Positions 18,501 to 28,814 of a DNA stretch of 64,000 nucleotides are shown here, one piece after another. The stretch covers positions 6,552,501 through 6,616,500 of the forward strand of contig NZ_CP036319.1 of the NCBI RefSeq assembly GCF_007752935.1, written 5' to 3'. Both the position numbers and the translations under genes were made by a program. Each line of letters begins with the position of its first letter. The first letter of the stretch is position 1. Under the pieces are notes generated by a model. The model ran no database searches and was not told the origin of the DNA. It saw only the letters and a program-made list of their open reading frames with translations. Origin of the DNA: Crateriforma conspicua (GTDB lineage Bacteria; Planctomycetota; Planctomycetia; Pirellulales; Pirellulaceae).

Positions 18501-18575
18501 CAAGTAACGGGAAAGGGTGCCGCGTTGCATCCGTCGATCTCGCTTGGAGGTCCATAAGAAGATCTGGTTCATCAT
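15570..18575 (-). CDS. Large secreted DUF11-repeat surface protein with polyserine runs
   Basis: 1001 residues. A signal peptide lies near the start (hydrophobic ATASVFTLAVPAMA, about 31-44), with possible starts at 18575 or at the second Met at 18530. Residues 90-540 are low complexity: Ser runs, then long Pro/Ala/Thr/Ser/Gln-rich stretches. The C-terminal part (about 545-985) carries at least three DUF11/CARDB-like beta-sandwich repeats (VRVENRGSIDAEGLLVRALVPDWAEV; VRVLNPGDGVAPNVVFTLSP; VRNRGSKEARQVRAIAQF). DUF11 proteins are usually cell-surface or envelope proteins. The disordered half may span or coat the wall. It converges on rnd, and is divergent from a TPR-like gene. Confidence 0.85.
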   Translation of the reverse strand: MMNQIFLWTSKRDRRMQRGTLSRYLMHGMLATASVFTLAVPAMAQSATQAQPAVTHAVGGNAAHDGSMIRQVIGKQPSSQPRRALNIFGGRTTSSSSSSSSSSSGRGLLDGLFGSRSSSSSSAGTAAAPINPGSVPAPEPADWDGIPYHQVQSSNSRNVPQPIRDPSATANTSRPAPMPRPAPAPRTTTPQPQLSNVPKPPADDTRIVRRRTTSTIDVPTVDQPAVVSRSTSPLSDQSSSRRSSRLSSRDMTEEKLSAVESIQQRRREIRSDDSIDDLVPRVARRKLTPTEETKAKTQAKTNAPASADVAESKPQTSGSSRRQAETPQSKNTVAKAEAKPAPTPKQPVPSAEVTTIAKTSAAPVQQDVALTPPADTATATESATTLQPPTSQPYAASQPSPSLAIPPAPSDAPAAPTGNATTNGQLAGYPNKDTVSTPPALQMPPAASNLSKTESTNSADNFAATDPYGQRDAAALSMPANAASSTAASEPATTEKQLSASGSSVTEVNQGGIPAMSIPATSDRSTRQLNAGETAVATELPSIRVITQGPAEMMIRQTRPYVVRVENRGSIDAEGLLVRALVPDWAEVKGQQTTDGSVESGPEDSAERLVWTIDRLPAGHSETLTMQLKAMRSGLYDVDVDWTLVPQRSVAKVRVQQPKLALFIDGPDEVVYGESESYKVRVLNPGDGVAPNVVFTLSPNSATPQSQKVGDIPAGKEAQFEVELTAQDLEDLRIHGLAAGDLELRAEAEKVIRVSAAKFEAVLSGPELKYQNSEASYHLDLQNVGTAVSKHVVATLTLPPGVKYLGGLDGASVNGSQLRWKIDSLSPKAGRSYDFRCQMTTTGEQVFAFDCRGTAAGKAEVSLGTAVEAIADLVLSINDPPAPAPVDQDVMYEIVVRNRGSKEARQVRAIAQFSHGIEPTRITGQTGEVLTGQVLFDPIDRIAPGQEIRLQVVARAQNDGHHRFRTEIRSGDITLMAEEATHYMNPRSDRVSRRSTDASNR
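18210..18296 (-). repeat. Polyserine-coding simple repeat
   Basis: Within the DUF11 protein, 11 serines in a row (residues 94-104) and a second run of six (117-122) flank SGRGLLDGLFGSR. The DNA is a mixture of AGC and AGT codons plus other Ser codons (on the plus strand gctgctgctgctactactgc), so it is partly microsatellite-like and may change length by slippage. Confidence 0.7.
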
Positions 18576-18735
18576 CCAAGCTATCGGCTGTTCAGCTTAT
18601 GACCTTTCAGCCAAATTGGTGGTTCGCAACAAAAATTCCAACCGCGTAAACTTTGACGACACCCAGCGCCGCCGCGCCGCAACGGTCGGCATGCGGCGGA
18701 TCAGCACCGAAATCCTTGACGACGGAACCGCCCCG

Positions 18736-19077
18736 ATGAATCGCAAAGAAAAGATCGAAGCCATGTTGGCGGAGGATCCCAAGGACGTTTTCTTGCGTTA
18801 CAGCTTGGCGATGGAATTGCGTCGCGAAGGCCGACACGAAGACAGCATCCGTGGTCTGCGTGAACTGTCGCGTGAAACACCGCCCTACGTTCCGGCATTC
18901 TTCATGGCCGCACAGCAATTGGCCGACCTGGGACGTATCGACGAAGCCCGCACGTTCTTGCGTGACGGGATCGACCAAGCACGGGCCCAGAATGACGCCC
19001 ATGCGGCGGCGGAAATGAGCGAGTTGCTGGCTTCGCTGGGCCGTTTGGGTGAATCCGACGAATCCGACGAGCTGTGA
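18736..19077 (+). CDS. Small TPR-like protein
   Basis: 113 residues from ATG 18736 (MNRKEKIEAMLAEDPKDVFLRYSLAMEL). The open frame extends back to 18517 through Arg-rich sequence overlapping the start of the divergent surface-protein gene, so the later ATG is better. Two to three TPR-like helical pairs are visible (AMELRREGRHEDSIRGLRELS; AQQLADLGRIDEARTFLRDGI), ending in an acidic tail ESDESDEL. No signal peptide, so probably a cytoplasmic partner-binding protein. It ends 3 bases before recO and is likely its operon leader. Partner unknown. Confidence 0.8.
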   Translation: MNRKEKIEAMLAEDPKDVFLRYSLAMELRREGRHEDSIRGLRELSRETPPYVPAFFMAAQQLADLGRIDEARTFLRDGIDQARAQNDAHAAAEMSELLASLGRLGESDESDEL

Positions 19078-19080
19078 AAC

Positions 19081-19863
19081 TTGATCGGTGAAACTTCCAT
19101 CGCCGTGGTGCTACGGACGGTCGAATTCAGCGAAACCAGTTTGATCGTCACGATGCTCAGTCGGGACTTCGGACGCTTGTCGGCACTGGCCAAAGGGGCC
19201 CGTCGCCCGAAAGGTCCTTTCGAAGGTTCGCTTGACCTGTTGTCGGTCTGTCGTGTAGTCGTCATTCGCAAACCGCATGCGGGACTCGATCTGTTGACCG
19301 AGGCCAAGCTGCATCGCCGGTTCCGCGCGGCTGAAAAATCGCTGGAACGGACCTACGCCGGCTACTACGTCGCAGAAATGTTGCGGTTGCTGACGGATGA
19401 TCACGATCCCCTGCCCGAACTGTACGACTTGACGATCCAAACCTTGACGCAAATCGACGGGACCGGAAACGTCCCCATGGCGCTGCTGCGTTTCGACACC
19501 GCGGCGTTGAAACTGCTGGGCAATGCCCCCGGCCTGGATCGCTGTACGCATTGTGGTTCGTCGATCCAGCCGGAATCACGTTTGTCGTTCGCCTTGGACG
19601 CCGGTGGATTGGTCTGCCAAACCTGTCGATCGCGACAGCAACAGGTGATCTCACTGGGTCGCGAAACGGTCGACATTCTGCGCGGGCTGTTCGGCTTGCC
19701 CTTGGACGTCCCCCAAGCGGATCCGTTTGCTTCCCGGCATTACGGTCCGATTCGGACGCTGATCAACCGATACTTGCAATCGCTGCTGGGCAAATCGCCA
19801 CGGATGATGCCGTACCTGCCCAACCAACTGGAAACGGAATTCAACGGTCGAGGCGTGAAATGA
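19081..19863 (+). CDS. recO: DNA repair protein RecO
   Basis: 260 residues. RecO helps load RecA on SSB-coated DNA in the RecFOR pathway and anneals complementary strands. The N-terminal OB fold starts directly (ETSIAVVLRTVEFSETSLIVTMLSRDFGRLSALAKGARRPKG). The C-terminal part has a four-Cys zinc site (CTHC at about 156-159 and CQTC near 180), as in many RecO proteins. The start is TTG at 19081, three bases after the TPR-like stop. Its TGA overlaps the next gene's ATG (ATGA), so translation of the two is probably coupled. Confidence 0.93.
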   Translation: MIGETSIAVVLRTVEFSETSLIVTMLSRDFGRLSALAKGARRPKGPFEGSLDLLSVCRVVVIRKPHAGLDLLTEAKLHRRFRAAEKSLERTYAGYYVAEMLRLLTDDHDPLPELYDLTIQTLTQIDGTGNVPMALLRFDTAALKLLGNAPGLDRCTHCGSSIQPESRLSFALDAGGLVCQTCRSRQQQVISLGRETVDILRGLFGLPLDVPQADPFASRHYGPIRTLINRYLQSLLGKSPRMMPYLPNQLETEFNGRGVK

Positions 19864-21191
19864 AATCAGCCCCCCAACCAAGTCCGATCTCGTCGTCCCG
19901 GCGATGCCGAAACGCATTGACCACGACCTGGTCGTTGGTCGCATTGGCTTGCGTCACCGGATGCCAATCGATCCCGGGGACGCCAACAGGGTTCGGCGAA
20001 ATCTTTGGCCGCCCCGATGAATCGGTGAACGCAGTAGACGAGCCGCCGGCACGTGAAAACCTGATTTCCCAAGTCAGTCACACGACCGAAAGTGACATCG
20101 AAGCGACCGCCGCCGACAAGACCACGTGGGAAACCACCCAAGACCAGGCGACCAGCGTGATGAACTTCGTCACCGGACGCGAACAGGTCGACCATTCGAA
20201 AGCCAAAGACCTGTATCAGCAGGGTGACGCGGAATTCCGACGTGCCAGCGGCATGGATCGCCAGGAAGCGCAAGACGCTTTTCTGGGCGCAGCCAAACTG
20301 TTCAAACGTGCGGCCGAAGCCGCACCGGGCACCGCGATCGAACAAGACGCCATGATGATGCGTGGCGAAAGTCTGTTCTTTGCCGATCGATTGCCCGACG
20401 CGGTCGACGTCTATCAAACGCTGCAAAAAGACTTTCCCCGCAACCGTCATAACGACCGTGTCGCCGCGCGACTGTTTTCGATCAGCCGTTACTGGATCGA
20501 TGTTGAAAGGGCGACCGAAGACGACTGGTTCACGCTCGACCTTTTTGATCGCACCAAGCCGCGTTTGGATGCCGACGGAAATGCCGTCCGCGTCCTGGAC
20601 CAAATCCGCTACGACGACCCGACCGGACGGCTGGCCGACGATGCGACGATGGCCGCTGCCGCCGAATACATTCGCCAAGGTAAATTCGAAATGGCGGATG
20701 AATTCTTGACCGACCTACGAGAATCGTTTCCCGACAGCGAACACCTGTTCTTGGCCCACCTGATGGGCATCCGGTGCAAGCTGGAAGTTTACGCCGGCCC
20801 GCACTACAGCGCCCTGCTGTTGGACGAAGCCGACAAACTGGTCAAACAAACGCGGACCCGCTTCCCCGACAAAATGCGGGACCAAAAGTACGCCGACATG
20901 GTCGCACGTGCGGCCGCAGAAATCGATTACTTGAAAGCCGAAAAGCTGTTCAAACGCGCCCAGTATCGTGACAAGCAAAAATACTTCGGCGCCGCGGCCG
21001 GCTACTATCAACGGATCTTGGACAATTATCCCGACACGCCGTTTGCCGAAACCGCCCGCGAACGATTGCAAGCGGTCAATGATCAACCAGTGCGTCCGGC
21101 CAAGCGTTTGTCGTGGTTGCAAAACCTGTTCCCCGATCGTGGCAACAACAAGCCACCGCTGGAACCGACCTACGAAACCATTCTGCGCTAA
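19860..21191 (+). CDS. BamD-like TPR outer-membrane lipoprotein
   Basis: 443 residues from ATG 19860, overlapping the recO stop by 4 bases. A signal sequence (TTWSLVALACVTGC) ends in a lipobox-like VTGC, so the mature protein likely starts with a lipidated Cys. After a polar linker, helical TPR-like repeats cover about 110-400 (DLYQQGDAEFRRASGMDRQEAQDAF; DAVDVYQTLQKDFPRNRHNDRVAARLF; YYQRILDNYPDTPFAETARERLQAV). The repeat pattern matches BamD/YfiO, an accessory of the outer-membrane protein assembly complex, but it is longer than the usual 245 residues. The neighbouring LptE-like gene supports an outer-membrane role. Confidence 0.78.
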   Translation: MKSAPQPSPISSSRRCRNALTTTWSLVALACVTGCQSIPGTPTGFGEIFGRPDESVNAVDEPPARENLISQVSHTTESDIEATAADKTTWETTQDQATSVMNFVTGREQVDHSKAKDLYQQGDAEFRRASGMDRQEAQDAFLGAAKLFKRAAEAAPGTAIEQDAMMMRGESLFFADRLPDAVDVYQTLQKDFPRNRHNDRVAARLFSISRYWIDVERATEDDWFTLDLFDRTKPRLDADGNAVRVLDQIRYDDPTGRLADDATMAAAAEYIRQGKFEMADEFLTDLRESFPDSEHLFLAHLMGIRCKLEVYAGPHYSALLLDEADKLVKQTRTRFPDKMRDQKYADMVARAAAEIDYLKAEKLFKRAQYRDKQKYFGAAAGYYQRILDNYPDTPFAETARERLQAVNDQPVRPAKRLSWLQNLFPDRGNNKPPLEPTYETILR

Positions 21192-21211
21192 TTCCGCAAG
21201 CAAGCTTTGTC

Positions 21212-21781
21212 GTGTGCTTTTTGATTCAGCCCGCCCGTCTTCACCTCCGTCCCGCTACTAGTTTGTGGTGGGCCTCGGCGTTGATCGTGATGACGGTCGG
21301 CAGTGCCGGGTGTGCCCCCTATCAGTTCGGCAACGCAGGTTTGTTTCCATCCGGCATTCGCACCGTTCACGTGCCGTCGGTCCGCAACGAAACGTTTCGT
21401 CATGAACTCGGACCACAGCTGCACGAAGCACTCGTCCGTGAAATCGAAATGCGGACGCCATACAAAGTCACCGACAGCTCGGTGGCCGACAGCACGCTGG
21501 TGTGCACGATCCAATCGGAAATCAAGCATGTGCTGACCGAAACCGACAGCGACGATCCTCGCGCGCTGGACGCGGCCGTTGTCGTCAATGCAAACTGGAT
21601 CGGTCGTGGCGGTGTAGCGTTGATGCAAGACAGCGTGATTCCGGAAAAGCTTTCGGGGATCACTTTTAGTAGCGATTCGCGAATGGTCCCGGAAGCCGGT
21701 CAGTCGATCGACACCACCAACCTGGAAAATGTCGAATTCATCGCTTCGCGAATCGTGTCTCAAATGGAAAGTCGCTGGTAG
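21212..21781 (+). CDS. LptE-like LPS-assembly lipoprotein
   Basis: About 190 residues. The frame is open from 21113, but that overlaps the upstream gene. GTG at 21212 (or TTG at 21221) gives a good lipoprotein signal: hydrophobic LWWASALIVMTVGSAGC with Cys as the lipid site. The mature part starts YQFGNAGLFPSGIRTVHVPSVRNETFRHELGPQL, the pattern of LptE-like proteins, with a later DSTLVCTIQSEIKHVL strand. LptE plugs the LptD barrel that inserts LPS into the outer membrane. Together with LpxK and an LptF/G permease in this window it supports an LPS export route. It lies 20 bases after the BamD-like gene. Confidence 0.75.
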   Translation: MCFLIQPARLHLRPATSLWWASALIVMTVGSAGCAPYQFGNAGLFPSGIRTVHVPSVRNETFRHELGPQLHEALVREIEMRTPYKVTDSSVADSTLVCTIQSEIKHVLTETDSDDPRALDAAVVVNANWIGRGGVALMQDSVIPEKLSGITFSSDSRMVPEAGQSIDTTNLENVEFIASRIVSQMESRW

Positions 21782-21799
21782 ACAACGCGTTCGCTTTCC

Positions 21800-22690
21800 A
21801 TGACGAGATCCCGCGAATCGATGACATCGAAAGACCCCGCCACGCATTGGAATCTGGGACGCCGCGTGCTGGATTTGACCGGTGCTCCCCGCATCATGGG
21901 GATTCTGAACGTCACCCCCGACAGTTTTTCCGATGGCGGGCAATTCAACACCATCAACTTGGCGGTGGCGGCCGCCAAACGGATGCGTGACGAAGGTGCC
22001 GACATCATCGACATCGGTGGCGAAAGCACGCGGCCCTACGCCGATCCCGTCGACGCCGACGAGGAACGCCGACGCGTGTTGCCCGTGATCGAACGATTGG
22101 CCGCGGACTTGGACATCCCGATCAGCATCGACACGCAAAAGGCCGTGGTCGCTCGAGAAGCGGTCGCCGCGGGTGCCGATATCATCAACGACGTGTCAGG
22201 ATTGCAGGGTGATCCCGAGATGCTGGACGTCGCCCTGCGGTGCGACGCCGGCGTCTGCATCATGCACATGCGGGGCACTCCGCAAACCATGCAAGACGAT
22301 CCGACGTACGATGATGTCGTCGCCGAAATTGCGGAATACCTGACGGAGCGCCGTCAGGACACGGTCGCCGCGGGCATCGACGAATCCAGAATCTGTCTGG
22401 ATCCGGGCATCGGTTTCGGCAAGACACATGAACACAACTTGCAACTCTTAAAAGCCACCGATCGATTCGTGGCCTTGGGATCACCGGTGATGATCGGGCA
22501 TTCACGAAAAGGCTTCATCGGCAAACTGATCGGTGACAAACAGGCCGATCGCACCGCGGGAACATTGGGCGTCAGTCTGGCCGTCGCGGCCGCCGGTGCA
22601 CACGTGATTCGTGTCCATGACGTGAAAAACACCCGGGACGCATTGACCCTGTTTGAAGCCTCCGGCGGTCTGGGCAGCCGAAAAGCCTGA
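21800..22690 (+). CDS. folP: Dihydropteroate synthase
   Basis: 296 residues. FolP condenses p-aminobenzoate with hydroxymethyl-dihydropterin pyrophosphate in folate synthesis. Both family signatures are clear: GILNVTPDSFSDGGQF near the N-terminus and DIIDIGGESTRPYADPV. Further conserved parts are SIDTQKAVVAREAVAAGADIINDVSG, CIMHMRGTPQTMQ, LDPGIGFGKTHEHNL and the late SRKGFIG and RVHDV. ATG at 21800 or the in-frame ATG at 21821 may be used. It ends 1 base before the glycosyltransferase ATG. FolP in a planctomycete that also encodes MfnB points to parallel tetrahydrofolate and H4MPT-type C1 carriers. Confidence 0.97.
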   Translation: MTRSRESMTSKDPATHWNLGRRVLDLTGAPRIMGILNVTPDSFSDGGQFNTINLAVAAAKRMRDEGADIIDIGGESTRPYADPVDADEERRRVLPVIERLAADLDIPISIDTQKAVVAREAVAAGADIINDVSGLQGDPEMLDVALRCDAGVCIMHMRGTPQTMQDDPTYDDVVAEIAEYLTERRQDTVAAGIDESRICLDPGIGFGKTHEHNLQLLKATDRFVALGSPVMIGHSRKGFIGKLIGDKQADRTAGTLGVSLAVAAAGAHVIRVHDVKNTRDALTLFEASGGLGSRKA

Positions 22691-22691
22691 C

Positions 22692-23816
22692 ATGCGAATC
22701 GATTTCGTCATCACCGAACTGTTCGTCGGAGGCGCCGAAAAATGCCTGACCGAATTGGCCATCGGACTTCACGCATCCGGCGACGACGTCCGTGTGTTTT
22801 CCATCGCCCCCCTGCCCCAAGGGCCGCAAGCCAAATTCGTTGACCGCTTGTCCGGTCACGGCATCGACATCGTCACGGCGGGAACCTCGCATCCGCGAGG
22901 CGCGGCCAAGGCTTACACAACCTTGAAACGATGGATGGCGGCGCGACCCGCCGATATCTGCCAGACCTTTCTATTCCACGCCAACGTCCTAGGCACTCAC
23001 GCATCGGCGGCCGCAACGCCGTCGACGGTGCGGATCGGTGGCCTGCGTGTCGCCGAACCGATTCGCTGGCGCAACTGGCTGGAACGAACCGCGGTGCGTC
23101 GCATGGACGTGCTGGTCTGCGTCAGCAATCAAACACAGGCCTTCGCATCGGAGCACCTGCGTGCGAAAGCGTCACAGTTGCGGGTGATCCCTAACGGCAT
23201 CGATGTTGCCAGCTTTGCAGACGTCCAACCGGCCGACTGGTCGACGTGGGGATGGCCCAGGGATAGCCAGGTCACACTGTTTGTCGGACGTCTGCACCCG
23301 CAAAAGGGCCTGGATTTACTGCAAGACCAGATCGATACCATCGCACCCGTCGGTTCCCACCAACGGCTTTGCCTGGTCGGCGATGGCCCACTGCGAGACG
23401 ACCTGGTGCGTTGGTCAGAATCGGTCGGGCACGACCGGGTCCGGGTTTTGCCGTGGCAAAGCGAGGTCGCACCGCTGATGAAAGCGGCCAGGTTGTTGGT
23501 TCTGCCCAGCCGTTACGAAGGGATGCCCAACGTGGTCCTGGAAGCCATGGCCGTGGGCACTCCGGTTGTGTGCAGTCGCGTCGAAGGCAGCGAAGAACTG
23601 CTGGGACACCGGCATCACGAACAAACATTTGCACCGGAGGATTCCGTCACCATGGCACGGTTGATTCAGCGGATGCAGAGCGACGACGACCTGTGCCAAT
23701 TACTTTCCGATGAAAACCGCCGCGTGGTTCAAGATCGATTCTCAACCGTTGGCATGATCGAACACTATCGCCAAGTCTACCAAGACCTGCTTGTTGCTCG
23801 ATCACAGACCGGGTAA
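22692..23816 (+). CDS. GT4-family glycosyltransferase
   Basis: 374 residues of the GT-B fold. ATG 22692 gives the usual N-terminal start MRIDFVITELFVGGAEKCLTELAIGL; the GGAEK motif is typical of GT4. The donor-binding half has RLHPQKGLDLL, then the family E-x7-E motif in SRYEGMPNVVLEAMAVGTPVVCSRVEGSEELLG. The sugar and acceptor cannot be told. It has no membrane segment and probably acts at the inner membrane face on surface glycans. It starts 1 base after folP, in the same likely operon, and converges on the Cys-rich secreted gene. Confidence 0.88.
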   Translation: MRIDFVITELFVGGAEKCLTELAIGLHASGDDVRVFSIAPLPQGPQAKFVDRLSGHGIDIVTAGTSHPRGAAKAYTTLKRWMAARPADICQTFLFHANVLGTHASAAATPSTVRIGGLRVAEPIRWRNWLERTAVRRMDVLVCVSNQTQAFASEHLRAKASQLRVIPNGIDVASFADVQPADWSTWGWPRDSQVTLFVGRLHPQKGLDLLQDQIDTIAPVGSHQRLCLVGDGPLRDDLVRWSESVGHDRVRVLPWQSEVAPLMKAARLLVLPSRYEGMPNVVLEAMAVGTPVVCSRVEGSEELLGHRHHEQTFAPEDSVTMARLIQRMQSDDDLCQLLSDENRRVVQDRFSTVGMIEHYRQVYQDLLVARSQTG

Positions 23817-23851
23817 CCGACCAAACACATCATTCCGCATGATCGCAGGCG

Positions 23852-24628
23852 TTACCGCAACCGCCCCCCGCGTTGCGACTTCGTCGATCGCGATGCCGAA
23901 ACACTGGTTTTGACATGGGTGGTCCGTGACGCCTGTCGGACCGGAACGGTCTTCAGCCGCACGTCACTGTCAAAGCGAACGGGTTTCAGTCCACTACCGG
24001 TCGGTTGGTCGTACGTCATCGGGTCGTCGGCGAAGGGATTCGCGCGGGGATCCAAACGATCCAGTGGTGCGGCTTGTTGCGGCGGCGTGGTGATGCGACG
24101 CATCGGTTGTGGCGTCGCCGCCGGTGGGGCCGTGGGATGAGCCGGCTGGTATTGCGATCCGGGCGGCGGCAAAGGCTGGACTGGCATTGCATCGCTGGGC
24201 ATTGCATCAATCGGAATCGGTTGCGGCACCGCCAGCGGTGGCGACTGTTCCCACTGCTGCAACGTTTGCAGAGTCGCCGCGTCGCAGGCGTCGTCACATC
24301 CGGTGATGTCATCGCACTGGGTCACTTTTCCGTGGTGGTCACGGTCCAGAAACAATGCCCGTTCGATGCCGCCGGCCAACGCGTCCAGCGCCTTGTACAG
24401 CGGCGTATGTGCGACGCTGAACTTGCGTTTGCCTGTCGGTTCACACCCACAATCGCACGACGGACAATCCATCGACGCCGTCGCGCATTGGCCGCACTGG
24501 CAACCGTGGTCCGCCGATCCCGCGATGGCGGAACCGCCGATCATCATCGACGAAAGTCCGACGGTGACCGACATCAGGGCGGCGGCCAAACGCTGGCGGC
24601 GGGTGATGAAACTGGATCGAAAGGTCAT
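23852..24628 (-). CDS. Cys-rich secreted Pro-rich hypothetical protein
   Basis: 258 residues with a signal peptide (RRQRLAAALMSVTVGLSSMMIGGSAIAG). The mature protein begins with a cluster of Cys (GCQCGQCATASMDCPSCDCGC), then a predicted globular segment KFSVAHTPLYKALDALAGGIERALF and four more Cys/Asp (TQCDDITGCDDACDAA). The C-terminal half is Pro-, Gln- and Ser-rich and ends in basic residues. The Cys cluster could bind metal or form disulfides, but nothing shows which. A clear ribosome binding site (TGAGGA) precedes ATG 24628. It is divergent from acnA over 355 bases. Not recognised as a known family. Confidence 0.8.
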   Translation of the reverse strand: MTFRSSFITRRQRLAAALMSVTVGLSSMMIGGSAIAGSADHGCQCGQCATASMDCPSCDCGCEPTGKRKFSVAHTPLYKALDALAGGIERALFLDRDHHGKVTQCDDITGCDDACDAATLQTLQQWEQSPPLAVPQPIPIDAMPSDAMPVQPLPPPGSQYQPAHPTAPPAATPQPMRRITTPPQQAAPLDRLDPRANPFADDPMTYDQPTGSGLKPVRFDSDVRLKTVPVRQASRTTHVKTSVSASRSTKSQRGGRLR

Positions 24629-24983
24629 GGCATTCCTCAGGCTCTGTCTTGACAGCAGGGCTTATCGACGCGACAGAACCCGGACGAACAAGAGAATCGG
24701 CAGAAGCGGAACGCCTTTCCCAAACTGCCCGTTTTGAACCATCGGCGTCGCCTCGGATCCGTCCGACGGGGCGTCGGTTGCCGGGGGTCCGATCGGCGAG
24801 CATGACTCGCCCAGAAAATGCCGATTCACGCCTGCTGGGGCAAAGATTCCGCCCACGTGGCGTGGCAAAACTGGGCTGAACGCCACCGACTCGGGGTGTC
24901 AAGACAGAACGCGACGACGCGGTTAAACTGCGGGGCCAGTTGTTTAGAAGCCTTCCGATTCGCACGACAGAGAACCTTCGACC
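24629..24983. other. Divergent promoter region of the Cys-rich protein and acnA
   Basis: This 355-base gap holds a pair of inverted TGTCTTGACA/TGTCAAGACA sites (24645-24654 and 24897-24906) that carry TTGACA-like cores facing each other's genes, though no good -10 element sits 17 bases on. It has no supported gene. The frames across it are Arg/Pro-rich shadows. Confidence 0.5.
24645..24906. repeat. Inverted 12-bp repeat pair flanking the acnA intergenic region
   Basis: TCTGTCTTGACA (ending at 24654) has an exact reverse-complement copy TGTCAAGACAGA at 24897-24908. The outer copy sits 17 bases from the Cys-rich gene start and the inner copy about 75 bases before the acnA GTG. The arrangement could be two binding sites of one regulator or paired -35 elements. 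Confidence 0.5.
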
Positions 24984-27692
<2,709 letters not shown>

Positions 27693-27730
27693 TCGACCCA
27701 AACGCTGTTGATCACTTTGCCCGCTGAATC

Positions 27731-27763
27731 AGGCGTGTCGGTCCGGCCGACACGCCTATTTTT
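27731..27763 (+). terminator. Rho-independent terminator of acnA
   Basis: An 11-bp perfect stem (AGGCGTGTCGG at 27731-27741 with CCGACACGCCT at 27747-27757) and a 5-base loop (TCCGG) are followed by A and seven to eight Ts from 27759. The hairpin lies 38 bases past the acnA stop and directly abuts the stop of the convergent TPR gene. Confidence 0.9.
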
Positions 27764-28519
27764 TTACCGTCCCCGCGCCAGACGCTTGGCATAAACTCTT
27801 GCCACATCCGCCATGTAGTGCCCCAGCTCTGTCTTTGCTGCCGCCTGCATGTATTGTTCGGCTTTGGCGGGATTTCCTTCGGCATCGGCGATCAAGCCTA
27901 GATACAGGTCCGCAAAGAACTGCGCCGAATCACGTTCGCGCTTCGACGCATTGTCGGTCACCGCGGTGACCACGATCGCATCATCACCACCGGCCAGCCG
28001 CCGCAACACTTGCTTCATCGGTGGACGCGGGTCGGACGGTGCCGGCAACAAAAGCTGACGCGCGGTCGCAAGGTCGGCGTCTTTCGCGACGCATAAAAAA
28101 TGCCAAGCCGCGTTTTCAACATCGTGCGGATTCACGCGACGATGCCTCTCAAAAAGCTCGCGGCCATCTCGGTAACGTTGTGCAAAGGCCAGTGCGATCC
28201 CGTACTGCCATAGCTCTGGTTCCCATTCCGGACGCATCTCAATCGCCTTCTCAAAACTGTTGATCGATTCTTCCACGCGACCGAACCGCAGTTGAGCATC
28301 GCCAAGTTGAACGTGATCAATCGCGCGTGCCGAATCACCCGCCTCACGCACTTTTGTCTCGGCCAAAGACAAGCTAGCGCGAATGCGCGATGCATGCACG
28401 CCATCGTCTGAACTAACGTGAACGTGACAAACAACCAGCAATAGCAATGCCATCAGCATCGGCCGCCGAAACGCATCCCGGACAACCTTACAACCGCGTC
28501 GTTGGAACAAAGCATTCAT
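27764..28519 (-). CDS. Secreted/periplasmic TPR-like protein
   Basis: 251 residues with an N-terminal hydrophobic segment (RRPMLMALLLLVVCHVHVSS), probably a signal peptide or anchor, so exported. TPR-like repeats follow: AIDHVQLGDAQLRFGRVEESINSFEKAIEMRPEWEPELWQYG, and later a less regular set of helices (AQFFADLYLGLIADAEGNPAKAEQYMQAAAKTELGHYMAD). No catalytic motif is visible. Its 3' end abuts the acnA terminator. It is divergent from the lipoprotein/DUF1559 pair. Probably binds an envelope partner; which one is unknown. Confidence 0.78.
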   Translation of the reverse strand: MNALFQRRGCKVVRDAFRRPMLMALLLLVVCHVHVSSDDGVHASRIRASLSLAETKVREAGDSARAIDHVQLGDAQLRFGRVEESINSFEKAIEMRPEWEPELWQYGIALAFAQRYRDGRELFERHRRVNPHDVENAAWHFLCVAKDADLATARQLLLPAPSDPRPPMKQVLRRLAGGDDAIVVTAVTDNASKRERDSAQFFADLYLGLIADAEGNPAKAEQYMQAAAKTELGHYMADVARVYAKRLARGR

Positions 28520-28814
28520 CGATCAACTCACCCGAAAACTCATCACTAGATTCGACCCTACGAAAACCGTTCACGACACGCGTTCGACACGGTTTTGCGC
28601 CCGGCGCACCTGTTGTCAGTAGAAACACCACAGCAATAGCGCGAGCACGCCACCCGCAATGGGTGGGCACATACATGTCAACAAAAAACAACACGGCCCA
28701 ACGGCGAATCACGCTCAATTCGATCGAAGGCCCGAGCGCAAGCCGCTTATGCTAGCCGTCGCTTTCTTCATTCTTTCACTCCAGCCAACATCATTGAGGA
28801 CTCAAAGAACTCTC
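28520..28814. other. Divergent intergenic region upstream of small lipoprotein
   Basis: It holds a 6-bp hairpin CCACCC-GCAAT-GGGTGG at 28650-28666 and a GAGGA at 28796-28800 before the ATG at 28815, within the short palindrome TTGAG-GA-CTCAA (28794-28805). No gene is supported. Confidence 0.35.
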
